A stretch of 34,197 nucleotides of DNA from Opitutia bacterium (GCA_016190985.1 JACPPI010000003.1:1-34197); one strand, 5' to 3'; positions 8,620 to 19,000 are shown, numbered from the stretch's first letter. Notes: generated by a model not told the origin, from the letters alone. Program-made: numbers and translations.

Positions 8620-11600
8620 GCGACCCCGCAAACAAAGCCGTCTTCCTCAGCTACGCGTCGCAGGACGCCGAGGCGGCGAAGCGCATCTGCGAGGCGCTGC
8701 GTTCGGGCGGCGTCGAGGTGTGGTTTGACTCCGAGGGCGGGCTCGAGACCGGCGACGAGTGGGACGCGAAGATCCGCCGGCAGATCAGGGAGTGCGTCCT
8801 GTTCATCCCGATCATCTCCGCGAACACCCAGGCGCGGCACGAGGGCTATTTTCGCATCGAGTGGGAGCTCGCCGCGCAGCGCGCGCTTGGCATCGCGAGC
8901 GGCGTGGCGTTTATCCTGCCCGTCGTGATCGACGACACGCGCGAACCCGCCGCTCTCGTCCCCGACCGCTTCCGCATGGTGCAGTGGACGCGGCTGCCGG
9001 GCGGTTCCGTGCCGTCGGACGTGCTACAGCCTTTCCTGAGGCTCTGGTCGCACCGCGCGGGCGTGGTGGCCCATCAGGCGGCGCAGTCGTCCGCCGCGTC
9101 CGACAACATGATGGCTCCGCTCGCACCGCGGCGCCGCGTCGCAGTGGCGGGATGGGGCGTGGCGGTTCTCGCAATCGCCCTCGCCGCCGGGGCGTTCTTC
9201 CTTTTCCGCCCGACGACAGACAAAGGCCCGGTCGGGACGGTCCCGGTCGCCGCCCCGGCGCCGGAGTCTCTCTCCGAGGCGAGGAGACTTGCCCAGCGTG
9301 CCCGGGCGGTCTTCGACGCCACAACCGTCGTCCGGCAGGACATGGAACTAGCCGAGCAACTGGTGCAAAAGGCGCAGGCGCTTGATCCCACCGACGCCTA
9401 TGTCTGGGCCGTCGCGGCGCAAGTGGACGCCGGGTTCAATCTGTTCGCCTATGATTCGAGCGAGACCCGGCGGGGCCAGGCGTTCGACAAAGCAGAGAAA
9501 GCCCTGCGGCTAGAGCAGAATTCCTTCGAGGCCCGGCTCGCGAAAGCCTTCGTGCTCACCTACGCCGTGCCGGAGGGGGCAAAGCCGACCGACGCGCTTC
9601 CGCTGGTGGAGAGCCTGTTGCGCGAACAACCGGACAACCGACGGGCCTTGCTCATCCTGGGCTGGAACATGCAAGTCGTGGGCCGCTTGGACGAAGCGGT
9701 CATCGCCTACCGCAAGGCGCATGATCGGTGGGCGGAGGGCTGGGCGCTGCTGTGGGCCGGGCGATTGGCCGAAATCGAGGCGGTGGCGGAAGCGGGCTTC
9801 AAAGCCGGCCAGGCCAACACTGACCGGGTGGCCGGGGCGGGCGATGTCCGGCAGGCCCTCATGTTGCTCTTGTCGCTGAATCTTCGCGCGCGAGAAGACC
9901 TCGAGGCCGCGCAGGCCGTGATGGAACGGATGCCACCCGACGAATTGCGGGAGGACGAGACGGCGTGCTATGCCGCCGATCTGCGCCTGATGCGGCGCGA
10001 GCCGGAGCGGGTGGGAGAAATCATGCGCAGCGTGCCTCGCGACTGGATGGTGCCGCGCGCCGGCGGCGGTCCCTACAAGGCGTATTATTCCGCCTTGGCC
10101 CTGGAACTGGCCCACCACCCAGAAGCGGCCGCGATCGAATGGCGCGCGGCGCTCAAACTGGTGGAGGAGCGGCTGGCCACCCGCGCGAACGCACCGGAAC
10201 TCGTCAAGTGGAAAGCCCTGCTTCTCGCCCGCCTCGGCGAAACGGAGGAAGCGACCCGGCTCCTGCGCCTGGCGGAGCAATTGGCCGGCCGATCCGGCGG
10301 CGAGGTGCAATGGGAAACGATTGAGACTTACCTGATCCTTGGTCGCCGCGACGAAGTCCTGGCTGCGCTGCCCAGACTTTTGCAGGATCCGTTCCTGCGC
10401 TTTTGGATCCATGCCTACCTGCGCTTCGACCCACGCTACGATTCCCTGCGCGGCGACCCCCGCTTCGAAAAAATCCTCCGGGATACGCGACCGGCCAACG
10501 CCAAGCCGTTTGCCGACCAGCCTCCAGCGCCTCCGTCTGCTCCTTCCTCCCGGCTCCCTGCTCCCGTGCCGGCGAAAGCCGACGAAAAGTCCGTCGCCGT
10601 GCTGGCGTTCGCGAATCTCAGCGACGACAAGTCGAACGAATATTTCTCCGACGGCATCAGCGAGGAGTTGCTCAACGTGCTGGCGAAAATTCCCGGACTG
10701 AAGGTGACGGCGCGCACGTCGGCGTTCCACTTCAAGGGCAAGGACACGCCCATCCCGGAAATCGCGCAGCAACTCGGGGTGGCCTACGTCGTCGAGGGCA
10801 GCGTGCGCAAGGCCGGCGACAAGGTCCGCATCACGGCGCAGCTCATCAAGGCCGCCGATGGTTTCCACGTGTGGAGCGACACCTTCACGCGCAACCTGAA
10901 GGACATCTTCGCCGTGCAGGACGAGATCGCCGGGCTGATCGCGCAAAATCTCCGGCTGAAGCTGGACGCCTCGGGTCCGGCCAAAAAAACCGTCCACCCC
11001 GAGGCCTACGCCCTGCTGCTGGAGGGCAGGTTTTTCATAGCGCGACGGAGCGAGGCAGATTTCGTGGAGGCGGAAAAACGATTTCGCCGGGCGCTGGAAA
11101 TCGATGCCGACTTTGCCCCGGCCTTCGCCGGGATCGCCGACGCGGCGGTGCTGCGCGGCACCTACGGGCTGATGGAAGGCAGTTCGGTCCAGCCGGCGGA
11201 CTTTGCCCGGGCCCGGGAAGCGGCGCGACGGGCCATGGAACTCGATCCCACGCTCGCGGAACCGCATCACACGCTGGGATTGCTTTATGTTTCGGAACGG
11301 AGATTCGCCGAGGCGGATCGGGAATTTGCCGCGGGCTTCCGGCTCAATCCCAACTACGGCATCGCCTACCATTGGCGCGCCCTGCTGACCGGCGCGCTCG
11401 GGCGCTTCGACGAGGCCATCGCGGACCTCGAGCGGGCGATCAGTCTCGATCCTCTGGCGACCACTGCTCTCTTCACCTACGCCCGGTTCATTTTTGCCGC
11501 CGGCCAGACGCAGGAGGCGCTGGCCCCGATGGAGCGCGCGATCGCCCTGCGCCCGAGTTTCTTCCCCGCCGCGCACAGCACCCGCGCGCTTTTCCTGCTC

Positions 11601-12011
11601 AAGCTGGGCCGCACCGACGAGGCGCTGGCCGAGGCCCGGCTGGTGCGGCAAAACCTCGCCGCGCCCACCCGCTGGTGGGCCGACGGCGATGCGCTTTATG
11701 TGCTCAAGCAGGCCGGCGCGCCCGGCGAAGCCGAGGCCTACCTGAGCGAACTCCGCGGCCGGTTGCCCGCCGACAGCCATTTGCTGGGCTATGCGTTGCT
11801 GGCGATGGGCGGATCCAACGAGGCCTGGCGCTTGTTGGCCGGCACCAATCCCATTTCGTGGACCCAGCTCTTTTGGGCGCCGATGATGGAGCCGCACCAC
11901 CACACCCCCCCGCTGCGAGACCTCTTCACCCGCCTCGCGGCCGTGGAGCATTACGACCACGCCCGGGCGACGATCATGCGCCTGCGCCAGGAGCACGAGG
12001 CGAAGAAATGA
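8616..12011 (+). CDS. TIR-TM-TPR-TolB-like-TPR protein (array gene B)
   Basis: 1131 residues. The TIR domain (1-140) keeps KAVFLSYASQD and EGYFRIEWELA with candidate catalytic E82, but the BB-loop region reads WFDSEGGLETGDEWD, with one extra residue and different chemistry from the WFDQSELVGGDAWD of the other four. A basic RRR patch precedes the membrane segment (175-197). A TPR-like region (about 205-640) ends in YDSLRGDPRFEKIL, then come the TolB-like block (659-784) and C-terminal TPRs ending KK. The ATG at 8616 overlaps the stop of A by ATGA, arguing for translational coupling; an in-frame ATG 33 bases upstream has no TIR homology. The middle region resembles that of E. No REP element is seen in its linker. 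Confidence 0.9.
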   Translation: MSDPANKAVFLSYASQDAEAAKRICEALRSGGVEVWFDSEGGLETGDEWDAKIRRQIRECVLFIPIISANTQARHEGYFRIEWELAAQRALGIASGVAFILPVVIDDTREPAALVPDRFRMVQWTRLPGGSVPSDVLQPFLRLWSHRAGVVAHQAAQSSAASDNMMAPLAPRRRVAVAGWGVAVLAIALAAGAFFLFRPTTDKGPVGTVPVAAPAPESLSEARRLAQRARAVFDATTVVRQDMELAEQLVQKAQALDPTDAYVWAVAAQVDAGFNLFAYDSSETRRGQAFDKAEKALRLEQNSFEARLAKAFVLTYAVPEGAKPTDALPLVESLLREQPDNRRALLILGWNMQVVGRLDEAVIAYRKAHDRWAEGWALLWAGRLAEIEAVAEAGFKAGQANTDRVAGAGDVRQALMLLLSLNLRAREDLEAAQAVMERMPPDELREDETACYAADLRLMRREPERVGEIMRSVPRDWMVPRAGGGPYKAYYSALALELAHHPEAAAIEWRAALKLVEERLATRANAPELVKWKALLLARLGETEEATRLLRLAEQLAGRSGGEVQWETIETYLILGRRDEVLAALPRLLQDPFLRFWIHAYLRFDPRYDSLRGDPRFEKILRDTRPANAKPFADQPPAPPSAPSSRLPAPVPAKADEKSVAVLAFANLSDDKSNEYFSDGISEELLNVLAKIPGLKVTARTSAFHFKGKDTPIPEIAQQLGVAYVVEGSVRKAGDKVRITAQLIKAADGFHVWSDTFTRNLKDIFAVQDEIAGLIAQNLRLKLDASGPAKKTVHPEAYALLLEGRFFIARRSEADFVEAEKRFRRALEIDADFAPAFAGIADAAVLRGTYGLMEGSSVQPADFARAREAARRAMELDPTLAEPHHTLGLLYVSERRFAEADREFAAGFRLNPNYGIAYHWRALLTGALGRFDEAIADLERAISLDPLATTALFTYARFIFAAGQTQEALAPMERAIALRPSFFPAAHSTRALFLLKLGRTDEALAEARLVRQNLAAPTRWWADGDALYVLKQAGAPGEAEAYLSELRGRLPADSHLLGYALLAMGGSNEAWRLLAGTNPISWTQLFWAPMMEPHHHTPPLRDLFTRLAAVEHYDHARATIMRLRQEHEAKK
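10590..10967 (+). repeat. TolB-like block of gene B
   Basis: Full 126-codon block, intact through GLIAQNLRLKL, joining the B-type middle region to its C-terminal TPR region. Confidence 0.85.
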
Positions 12012-15000
12012 GCACAACCGAAACCAAAGCCGTCTTCCTCAGCTACGCGTCGCAGGACGCCGAGGCGGCGAAGCGCATTGCCGACGCCTTGCGGGCCGCG
12101 GGCGTGGAGGTGTGGTTCGACCAGAGTGAACTCGTCGGCGGCGACGCGTGGGACCAGAAGATCCGCCGGCAGATCAAGGAGTGCGCGCTGCTCGTTCCCA
12201 TCATCTCGGCCAACACGCAGGCGCGCACCGAGGGCTACTTCCGGCTGGAGTGGCGGCTCGCCGACCAGCGCACTCATCTCATGGCGAAGGGGCGGCCGTT
12301 CCTGCTGCCGGTCGTAATCGACGACACGCGCGACGCCGACGCCCAGGTGCCGGACTCGTTCACCGAGGTGCAATGGACGCGCCTGCCGGGCGGGGAGGAC
12401 GGGGCGGTCTTCGCCGCGCGGGTGAAGAAACTGCTGGGTGGTGAGCCGGCAGAGGTCAGAGGTCAGAAGACAGAGGTCAGCACGCGCGACGGGGCCGTCG
12501 TGCCGCCAAAGAAAACCAACCGCCTATGGCTTGCGCCCGTCCTTCTGGTGGTGTTCGCGGGCGCGGCACTCCTGATCTGGCAGCCTTGGCGCCAAAGCGA
12601 AAAACTGCCCGCTTCGGCCGCGCTACCCGCAGCCACCACAGCCAGCGCCACCGAGATCGCGCGCGCGCGGGCGCGGATCATCCCCGACCGCTGGCAGAAG
12701 GGGGATTTCGACGCCATTGCGCCCGCGCTCGACCGGATCATCGCCGCCAGTCCCGACGAGGCCGACGCCTGGGCGTTGCGCAGCATCATCAACAGCCTGC
12801 AGGTCCTGCGCATCCTCGATCCCGGGACGCAACCATTGGAGACAGGCAAGACCGCCGCCGAGCATGCCTTGCGGCTCGCGCCCGAATCGCCGCTCGGCCA
12901 GCTTGCGCTGGGCCTGCACCTTGTCGCCAACGTCAGCCGCGGCGGCGATCCCCGGGCGTGCCGCGAACCCATTGACCGGGCGGTGGCGGCGCTGGCGCCG
13001 GATGCGCTGACCCGTTACGCCGAGCTGGTCTCGTTCTGGCTCGGTTACGATTTTGAGAATACGAAACGCGTGGCCGCTGCCTGGCTGAAAGCCGACCCAC
13101 CGGCCAACTACCCGGCCTGGATCATGACTTCCATGAGTGTTGTGATGCGCCAGGCGACCGAGGTGGAAAAATGGGCGGAGCGTTCGTTCCGCGATCAGGA
13201 CGTCACCAGTGTGCGGGCCCTGTGCAACCTGGCCGATGCACATTTCTACCTGCGGGCCGATCTGGCCGCCTGCCGCGCGACGTTGGAGCGCATCCCGGTG
13301 CGGGCGCGTTCCATCCCCCGGGTGGTGTATTGGCGGTGGCTGCTGCCCATGGCCGAGGGGCGCTGGGATGACGCGCTGCAGGAGCTGGCCCAGGTGCCGG
13401 ACGCCATGCTGCTCGATGTGGTCTACAACGGTCCCAAAGCGCTGCTCGTCGGGCTGGCCCACCAGCAGGCCGGCCGGGCCGATGCGGCGAACAGCCAGTT
13501 TCGCGAAGCAGAGCGCTTGCTGCGGGAAAAACTCGCCGCCGATCCCGACAACGAAGCCCTGCGGGCCGTGCTCGCCGTCACCTTGGCGAGCGCCGGCCAG
13601 GCCGACGAGGCGCGCCGCGAACTGACGCTCGTCGAACCACTGGTGCGAGGACGCGCGCCAAACGTTTACCGGCCCAGGTTGGTCGTCTCGCTGGCGCAGG
13701 CCTATGGGGCGCTGGGCGATTTCAAGACCATGGCGTTCTGGCTGCGGAAGCTGTTCGCCGAACCCTCGAGCGTGCCGTTCACCCCGGCCTCGTTCCGGCT
13801 GGACCCGCGCTTTAACCGCGCCATCGACGCCCCGGAAATCCAGGCGCTGCTGAAAGAATTTGCCTCGCTCGATATGCCGGTCGCGGCCCCGGCTGCCAAA
13901 GCGGACGACAAATCCGTTGCCGTGCTGGCCTTCGCCAATCTCTCCGACGACAAGGCGAACGAGTATTTCTCCGACGGCATCAGCGAGGAACTGCTCAACG
14001 TGCTGGCGAAAATTTCCGGCCTGAAGGTCTCGGCGCGGACCTCGGCGTTTTATTTCAAGGGCAAGCAGGTTCCGATGGCGGAAATCGCCCGGCAGCTCGG
14101 CGTGGCCTACGTCGTCGAGGGCAGCGTGCGCAAGCAGGGCGACAAGGTGCGCATCACCGCGCAGCTCATCAAGGCGGCCGACGGCTTCCACGTCTGGAGC
14201 GACACCTTCACGCGCGACCTGAAGGATATTTTCGCCGTGCAGGACGAGATCGCCGGGCTGATCGCGCAGCAGCTGCAGCTCAAGTTCAGTGAATCCTCGC
14301 GTGCAGTGAAACAGGTGAATCCGGAGGCCTACCGGCTGGTGCTGGAGGGGCGGCATTTCTGGATGCAGCGGACGGAGGAGGGTTTCGTCCGCGCCGAGGC
14401 GGCATACAAAAAAGCATTGGAATACGATCCGCAATTTGCCCAAGCCCACGCCGGGTTGGCGGACGTCTGGTCCATCCGCGCCTGGTATAAACTGATCGGC
14501 GGGAACCGGCAGGCAGAGGATGATCTCGCCCGCGCGAGCACGGAAGTCCGGCTCGCCATCCAAATCGATCCTTCGCTGGCGGAAACTTATGCTACTTTGG
14601 GGGCGGTGCTGTTCAACCAGCGCAAGTTTTCTGAAGCGGACCAAGCGTTTCAGGCTTCCCTGCGTTTGAATCCCAACTACGGCTTCGCGCATCATTGGTA
14701 TGCCCAGATGCTTTTTGCCGAGGGCCGGCCGAAAGAGGGGCTGCTTGAGTTCGACCGGGCCATCAGCGCCGATCCGCTGGCGTTCATCTCCCTGACCTCC
14801 TATGCCGTCTTTCTCTCCAATTTCGGACTCTATGAAGAGGCCTTGGCCATGAATGACCGGGCCATCGCCCTGCGCCCGGACATGTTTGTCCCCGCCGTAG
14901 GCCAGAGGGCCGATATCCTGCTCAATCTGGGCCGGAAGAAGGAAGCGCTCGCGCTCGCCCGCTCGGTCGTGCAGCATGCATCGGTGCAGCCGCGTTGGTG

Positions 15001-15340
15001 GATGGACGGCACGGTGATCCAAGTGTTGCGGGCGACCGGCCAGCAGCAGGAGGCGGAAGCCCACGCGGCACAGCTTTTGCAGACGCTGCCGCCGGACAAC
15101 ATGCTCCGCGGCTATGTGCTGGCCGGAGTTGGGCGTCCCGCGGAGGCGGTTCAGCAGTTGTTTGCGACAGGACTCGATTCGTCGATGATCTTCTCGTTCA
15201 TCTACGACTCATTCTGGGACGAGGTCCGGAAGGACCCCCGGTTGCCCGAATTGCTGGCCAAGCTCAACCTCGTGGAGGAATACCGGCGCGGTCGCGAAGC
15301 CTTGGCACAGATAAGGCAAGAGCGGGAACGGAAAAAATGA
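12008..15340 (+). CDS. TIR-TM-TPR-TolB-like-TPR protein (array gene C)
   Basis: 1110 residues. TIR domain at 1-140, with WFDQSELVGGDAWDQKI and EGYFRLEWRLA (candidate catalytic E81). The linker encodes a direct-repeat stretch (EVRGQKTEVS). A KK.NR patch precedes the membrane segment (173-191). The middle TPR region is clearly paralogous to that of F (both share RSIINSLQVLR and ETGK.AA). A TolB-like block follows (636-761) with a divergent YFKGKQVPMAE stretch, then C-terminal TPRs related to those of E. The ATG at 12008 overlaps the stop of B (ATGA). The frame is open far upstream through gene B, but that part lacks domain homology. Its stop overlaps another ATG, that of the degenerate copy D. 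Confidence 0.9.
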   Translation: MSTTETKAVFLSYASQDAEAAKRIADALRAAGVEVWFDQSELVGGDAWDQKIRRQIKECALLVPIISANTQARTEGYFRLEWRLADQRTHLMAKGRPFLLPVVIDDTRDADAQVPDSFTEVQWTRLPGGEDGAVFAARVKKLLGGEPAEVRGQKTEVSTRDGAVVPPKKTNRLWLAPVLLVVFAGAALLIWQPWRQSEKLPASAALPAATTASATEIARARARIIPDRWQKGDFDAIAPALDRIIAASPDEADAWALRSIINSLQVLRILDPGTQPLETGKTAAEHALRLAPESPLGQLALGLHLVANVSRGGDPRACREPIDRAVAALAPDALTRYAELVSFWLGYDFENTKRVAAAWLKADPPANYPAWIMTSMSVVMRQATEVEKWAERSFRDQDVTSVRALCNLADAHFYLRADLAACRATLERIPVRARSIPRVVYWRWLLPMAEGRWDDALQELAQVPDAMLLDVVYNGPKALLVGLAHQQAGRADAANSQFREAERLLREKLAADPDNEALRAVLAVTLASAGQADEARRELTLVEPLVRGRAPNVYRPRLVVSLAQAYGALGDFKTMAFWLRKLFAEPSSVPFTPASFRLDPRFNRAIDAPEIQALLKEFASLDMPVAAPAAKADDKSVAVLAFANLSDDKANEYFSDGISEELLNVLAKISGLKVSARTSAFYFKGKQVPMAEIARQLGVAYVVEGSVRKQGDKVRITAQLIKAADGFHVWSDTFTRDLKDIFAVQDEIAGLIAQQLQLKFSESSRAVKQVNPEAYRLVLEGRHFWMQRTEEGFVRAEAAYKKALEYDPQFAQAHAGLADVWSIRAWYKLIGGNRQAEDDLARASTEVRLAIQIDPSLAETYATLGAVLFNQRKFSEADQAFQASLRLNPNYGFAHHWYAQMLFAEGRPKEGLLEFDRAISADPLAFISLTSYAVFLSNFGLYEEALAMNDRAIALRPDMFVPAVGQRADILLNLGRKKEALALARSVVQHASVQPRWWMDGTVIQVLRATGQQQEAEAHAAQLLQTLPPDNMLRGYVLAGVGRPAEAVQQLFATGLDSSMIFSFIYDSFWDEVRKDPRLPELLAKLNLVEEYRRGREALAQIRQERERKK
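12450..12480 (+). repeat. Short direct repeats in the TIR-TM linker of gene C
   Basis: Imperfect tandem CAGAGGT units occur at the same domain boundary at which A, E and F carry REP-like palindromes. The wording resembles the CAGAAGACGGAGGACAGA stretch at 26847-26864. Confidence 0.55.
13913..14290 (+). repeat. TolB-like block of gene C
   Basis: Full 126-codon block, ending in GLIAQQLQLKF. It provides the intact reference for the deletions in E and F. Confidence 0.85.
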
Positions 15341-15462
15341 GCGAACCCACCAAAGCCGACTTCCTTTCCTGCGCGTCGCCAGCCTTCGCCATCCGCCGTC
15401 GCTGCGCTTTGGCGAGACGAGAGGCTGCGGCCGGCCGGCCGGCCGCGGAAGCAGCAAAGCGC
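15337..15462 (+). pseudogene. Degenerate TIR gene start (array copy D)
   Basis: An ATG overlaps the stop of C exactly as at the A/B and B/C junctions. MSEPTKADFLSCAS matches the start of the TIR domains, then about 22 foreign residues (PAFAIRRRCALARREAAAG and following) replace QD, then AEAAKR resumes. Homology stops there and the antisense toxin gene begins at once. The frame stays open to 15909 but only as antisense of the toxin-antitoxin pair. I read this as the 5' stump of a sixth array gene. Confidence 0.65.
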
Positions 15463-15717
15463 CTATACCCACTCGACGCGCAGCACGCGGATGACTTTGA
15501 CCGCGTGGTCCGCATGGTAGGTCACGATCAGGTCGTCCAGCAGCAGAACCTGGTTCACGCCGCCGTCACTGTCCGTCTCGGCCTAGTCGCCCTCGCGAAA
15601 TGGTGTCACCTTCAACGTTTCCATCCGTGCCACCATCCGGCGTTGCACCGCCGGCGGGCTTGCGACCAAGTCGGCGAGCACTTCTTCGCTGATGGCCAGT
15701 TTGTAGTCAGCCGGCAT
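15463..15717 (-). pseudogene. RelE/ParE-like toxin with an in-frame stop
   Basis: From ATG 15717 the frame reads MPADYKLAISEEVLADL and continues to residue 44, where a TAG (15585-15583) interrupts it. Beyond the stop it goes on in frame with VNQVLLLDDLIVTYHADH and ends RVLRVEWV. The full 84-codon length, the beta-strand-like C-terminal half and the 11-base overlap with the small gene upstream fit a RelE/ParE-type toxin partner. The assignment rests on size, layout and general character, not on a catalytic motif. The single nonsense codon could be a real inactivation or a base error. Confidence 0.5.
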
Positions 15718-15925
15718 CCGGCGCGGCCTGCAGCTTGGCGAGCATCGCCTTCACCGCGTCGAGATCGTAAGCCTTGCCGGCCGCCATCTGGCGGTTTCTG
15801 CGCGCCAGCTCCTGCCGGTTCCCCTCGGAATCGGCCCGCAGGCTGTGGCGGACATAGGCCTCCAGCTTGCGCTTCTCCTCAACGCTCAACCCGTCGAGTT
15901 GGGGCTTGATCTCCAGGAACGTCAT
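15707..15925 (-). CDS. Putative antitoxin of a type II toxin-antitoxin pair
   Basis: 72 residues starting MTFLEIKPQLDGLSVEEKRK. The pattern of a short helical N-terminus followed by a charged tail (AYDLDAVKAMLAKLQ) is like the small addiction-module proteins that precede RelE/ParE toxins. It overlaps the damaged toxin frame by 11 bases. It is divergent from array gene E, with 102 bases between the two starts. If it still binds DNA it might influence the E promoter, but that is speculation. I see no defined DNA-binding fold, so the label antitoxin depends on context. Confidence 0.55.
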   Translation of the reverse strand: MTFLEIKPQLDGLSVEEKRKLEAYVRHSLRADSEGNRQELARRNRQMAAGKAYDLDAVKAMLAKLQAAPDAG

Positions 15926-16027
15926 GCCGGAAGCAATGTCCAGGAACGGTTTGTTTTCAAGGCAAATGCCACTGACCCGCGTCCGCTGGACATCGCCAGG
16001 CCACGCCGTCATGCCTTCTGCTCCGTC

Positions 16028-19000
16028 ATGAGTGATTCCGCCAAAGCCGTGTTTCTTTCCTATGCCTCCCAGGACGCGGAGGCGGCGCGGCGCATCGCCG
16101 AGGCCCTCCGCGCCGCCGGCATCGAGGTGTGGTTCGACCAGAGCGAGCTGGTGGGCGGCGATGCGTGGGACGCGAAGATCCGCCGGCAGATCGCCGAGTG
16201 CGCCTTGTTCACGCCAGTGATCTCCGCCAACACGCAGGCGCGGCGGGAGGGCTATTTCCGGTTGGAGTGGAAGCTTGCGGCCCAGCGCACGCACATGATC
16301 GCCGACGGCACGCCGTTCCTGTTGCCGGTCGTCATAGACGCGACGCGCGACGCCGCGGCCTTGGTGCCACCGGAATTTAGCACTGTGCAATGGATCCGCC
16401 TACCCAGTGGCGAGACGCCGGAGAAATTTTGTGAGCGCGTGAAGAAACTTCTCGGCCAAAGTGAACCGGCGGGAGCGGCTTTGCGCCGCGATGGTTCGGA
16501 AGAATCGGGGCATAAAGCCCCTCCTGCAATAAAACCATCCCGTTCTTGGCCCGTGCCCGCGATAATCGGAGTCGTGGCCATCGCGGTCCTCGCGCTTTGG
16601 CAGCCGTGGAAAGAAACGGCGGTGTCGCCCGCTGCGGCCAAGACCGTGGAATCGGCGAAACCAGCCGCGCCGCTCACCGAGGCGCAGAAGCTCGTCGCGC
16701 AAGCCCGCCGGATCTACGAGGAGGGCGACGAGCTGAACCGCGAAAATCTTTTGCTGGCGGAGGAGTTCGTGCAACGCGCGCTCGCGCTCGACTCCGCCGA
16801 GCCCGCGGCGTGGGAGCTGGCCGCGTGGCTGTCCTACCAGATGGTCTGGCACTCGATCGACGAATCCCCTGCGCGCCGCGAGACGCTGCTGCGTCAGGCC
16901 AACCGCGCGGTGGCGCTCGCCCCGGACGGGGTGGCGGCCCAGCTCGTTTTTGCCAATGCGCAGTTAGTCGGACGGACGGGAAAATCGGAAGCGGCCGTTG
17001 CCCCGGGCTACTATGGGGAGATTCAACGCAGTCTGCAGCGGCTGGCGGAACAAGAGCCGCGAAATTGGAAAATCCAACGGGCCTTGGGCACCGTCTATCG
17101 AAATTTGAACCTGACGGACGAGGCGATCCGCTCCCTGCAGCGGGCGCTCGAACTATCGGGCGAAGATCCAGTGGCCAGCGCCGATCTCGTCAACGTGCTC
17201 ATCCGCCGCCAGCATTACCCGGAAGCGGAGGCGATTCTTGCGCGAGCCCTCGCGCGCCAGCGCAGCGGGCGGCTGCTCACTTTCGATGTGGTCGTAAAAT
17301 GCCGTTGGCGCGGCGATCCGGTCGGCGCGCTGAAATCGATCGAGTTGTGGCCGGCGTGGCTGTTGCGGGAAAATCGCGGCGTCGCGGTCGCCTGGCAAGC
17401 GGCCTACTGGGGCCGGCAACCGGAGCGGGCGCTTTCCATCGTGCAAGAGGTCACGCGCGACTACCTGCGCGACGTGAACTTCGCCGGACCGCGTGCCGTG
17501 CTGTCCGCGCGCGCGCACGAACTCGCGGGCAACACGGTCGCGGCCCAGGCGGACTGGCGCCTCGTCGTGCAGCGTTGCGACCAGGATCTTGCCGGCAACT
17601 CACAGGATGTCGGAGCGTTGTTTTGGAAAGCGTGGGCGCTCGTGCGTCTCGGCGACCCCGCTGGTGCGCAGGCGACGGCCACGCTCGTGCGGCAGCAGAT
17701 GCAATCCGTGCCGAGCAATTTCTTCAAAACGCAACCGGCCGCCACCCTGTGGGCGATGGTGGGCTGGACGGATCTCGCTCTCTCCGACCTTCGCGGCTTG
17801 CTGGAAAAGCCGGGGGACGAGGTTTCGTTGACGCGCGCCTACCTCGAACTCGAGCCGGCCTTCGACTCGCTCCGCCAGGATCCTCGTTTCCAAGTCCTCT
17901 TGGGACAGGCACCAGCTCCCAAGAAACCCGAGGATGGTGGGCAAAAATCGGTCTTGGTTCTGGACGACAAATCTGTCGCCGTGCTGGCCTTCGCCAATCT
18001 CTCCGACGACAAGGGCAACGAGTATTTCTCCGACGGCATCAGCGAGGAACTGCTCAACGTGCTGGCGAAGGTGCCGGGCCTGAAGGTGTCGGCGCGGACC
18101 TCGGCCCAGCAGTTGCAGCTTAAGCTCGGGGCGGCGGCCGGAACCAAGCAGATCGTGAACCCCGAGGCCTACGGTTTGGTGCTGGAAGGCCGGCATTTCC
18201 TGACGTTGCGAACGGCGACCGGTTTCGATCAGGCCGCACGCGCCTTTACCGAGGCGCTGCGACTCGACCCGCAATTTGCCCAGGCCCAGGCGGGTTTGGC
18301 GAACACCACGGCGCTGCGGGGGCGATATCGCCTGTTGGATGGGGTGGGCCGGGTCGAGGAGTTTGATCAGCTGGCGATTGCCCAAAGCCGGCTGGCCCTG
18401 CAGATGGATCCCTCGCTGGCCGAGCCCCACGCGGCGATCGGCTTTGTGCTCACGGACCGCCGGCAACTGGCGGAGGCAGAGCAGGAGTTCCAAAAGGCTT
18501 TTGCCGCCAATCCGAACTACGCGACCGCCTACCATTGGCACTCCCATGTGTATGGGGTGCGGGGCCGGTTGGACCTCGCCCTCAAGGAAATCGGCCGGGC
18601 CACCACGCTCGATCCACTTTCGTTTATCATGACCTATATCCTCGGGTTCTATACCTGCGATACGCAGCGCTATGCTGAAGCCCTCGCCATACTCGACCGG
18701 GCCGCCTCGCTCCGTGGCCAGGGCGAGTCGTTTCTGCCGTTGGAAGCGGATCGGGCGCGCATGCTGCTCGCGCTGGGCCGCCCGGCGGAAGCCCTGGCGG
18801 TGGCGCGTAAGGTATTGCACGATCCCCGGCTGATCACGGCGGGTTGGTATGCCGCGGGTGAGGCCATTCAGGTGTTGCAACGAGGGGGAGAGACCGCCGA
18901 GGCAGCCCGGCTGGCTGAGTCGCTCATCCCGGCGATGCCTCCCGGCAGCTATCAGCGCGGCTATGTGCTTTGCGCCCTGGGCAGGTTCCGTGAGGGCCTG

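Noticed and set aside
10403-12007. Upstream extension of gene C, giving 1645 codons
   Set aside because: The extra part overlaps gene B in another frame and lacks homology; the ATGA start at 12008 begins the TIR domain exactly.
9510-12017. Very long minus-strand frames under the TIR array (also 5677-7743 and 12623-15064)
   Set aside because: They mirror the plus-strand repeats, have no domain pattern of their own and arise from strong codon bias opposite real genes.
15341-15909. Array copy D as a complete 190-residue protein
   Set aside because: After residue 42 the frame is only the antisense of the toxin-antitoxin pair, without TIR homology.
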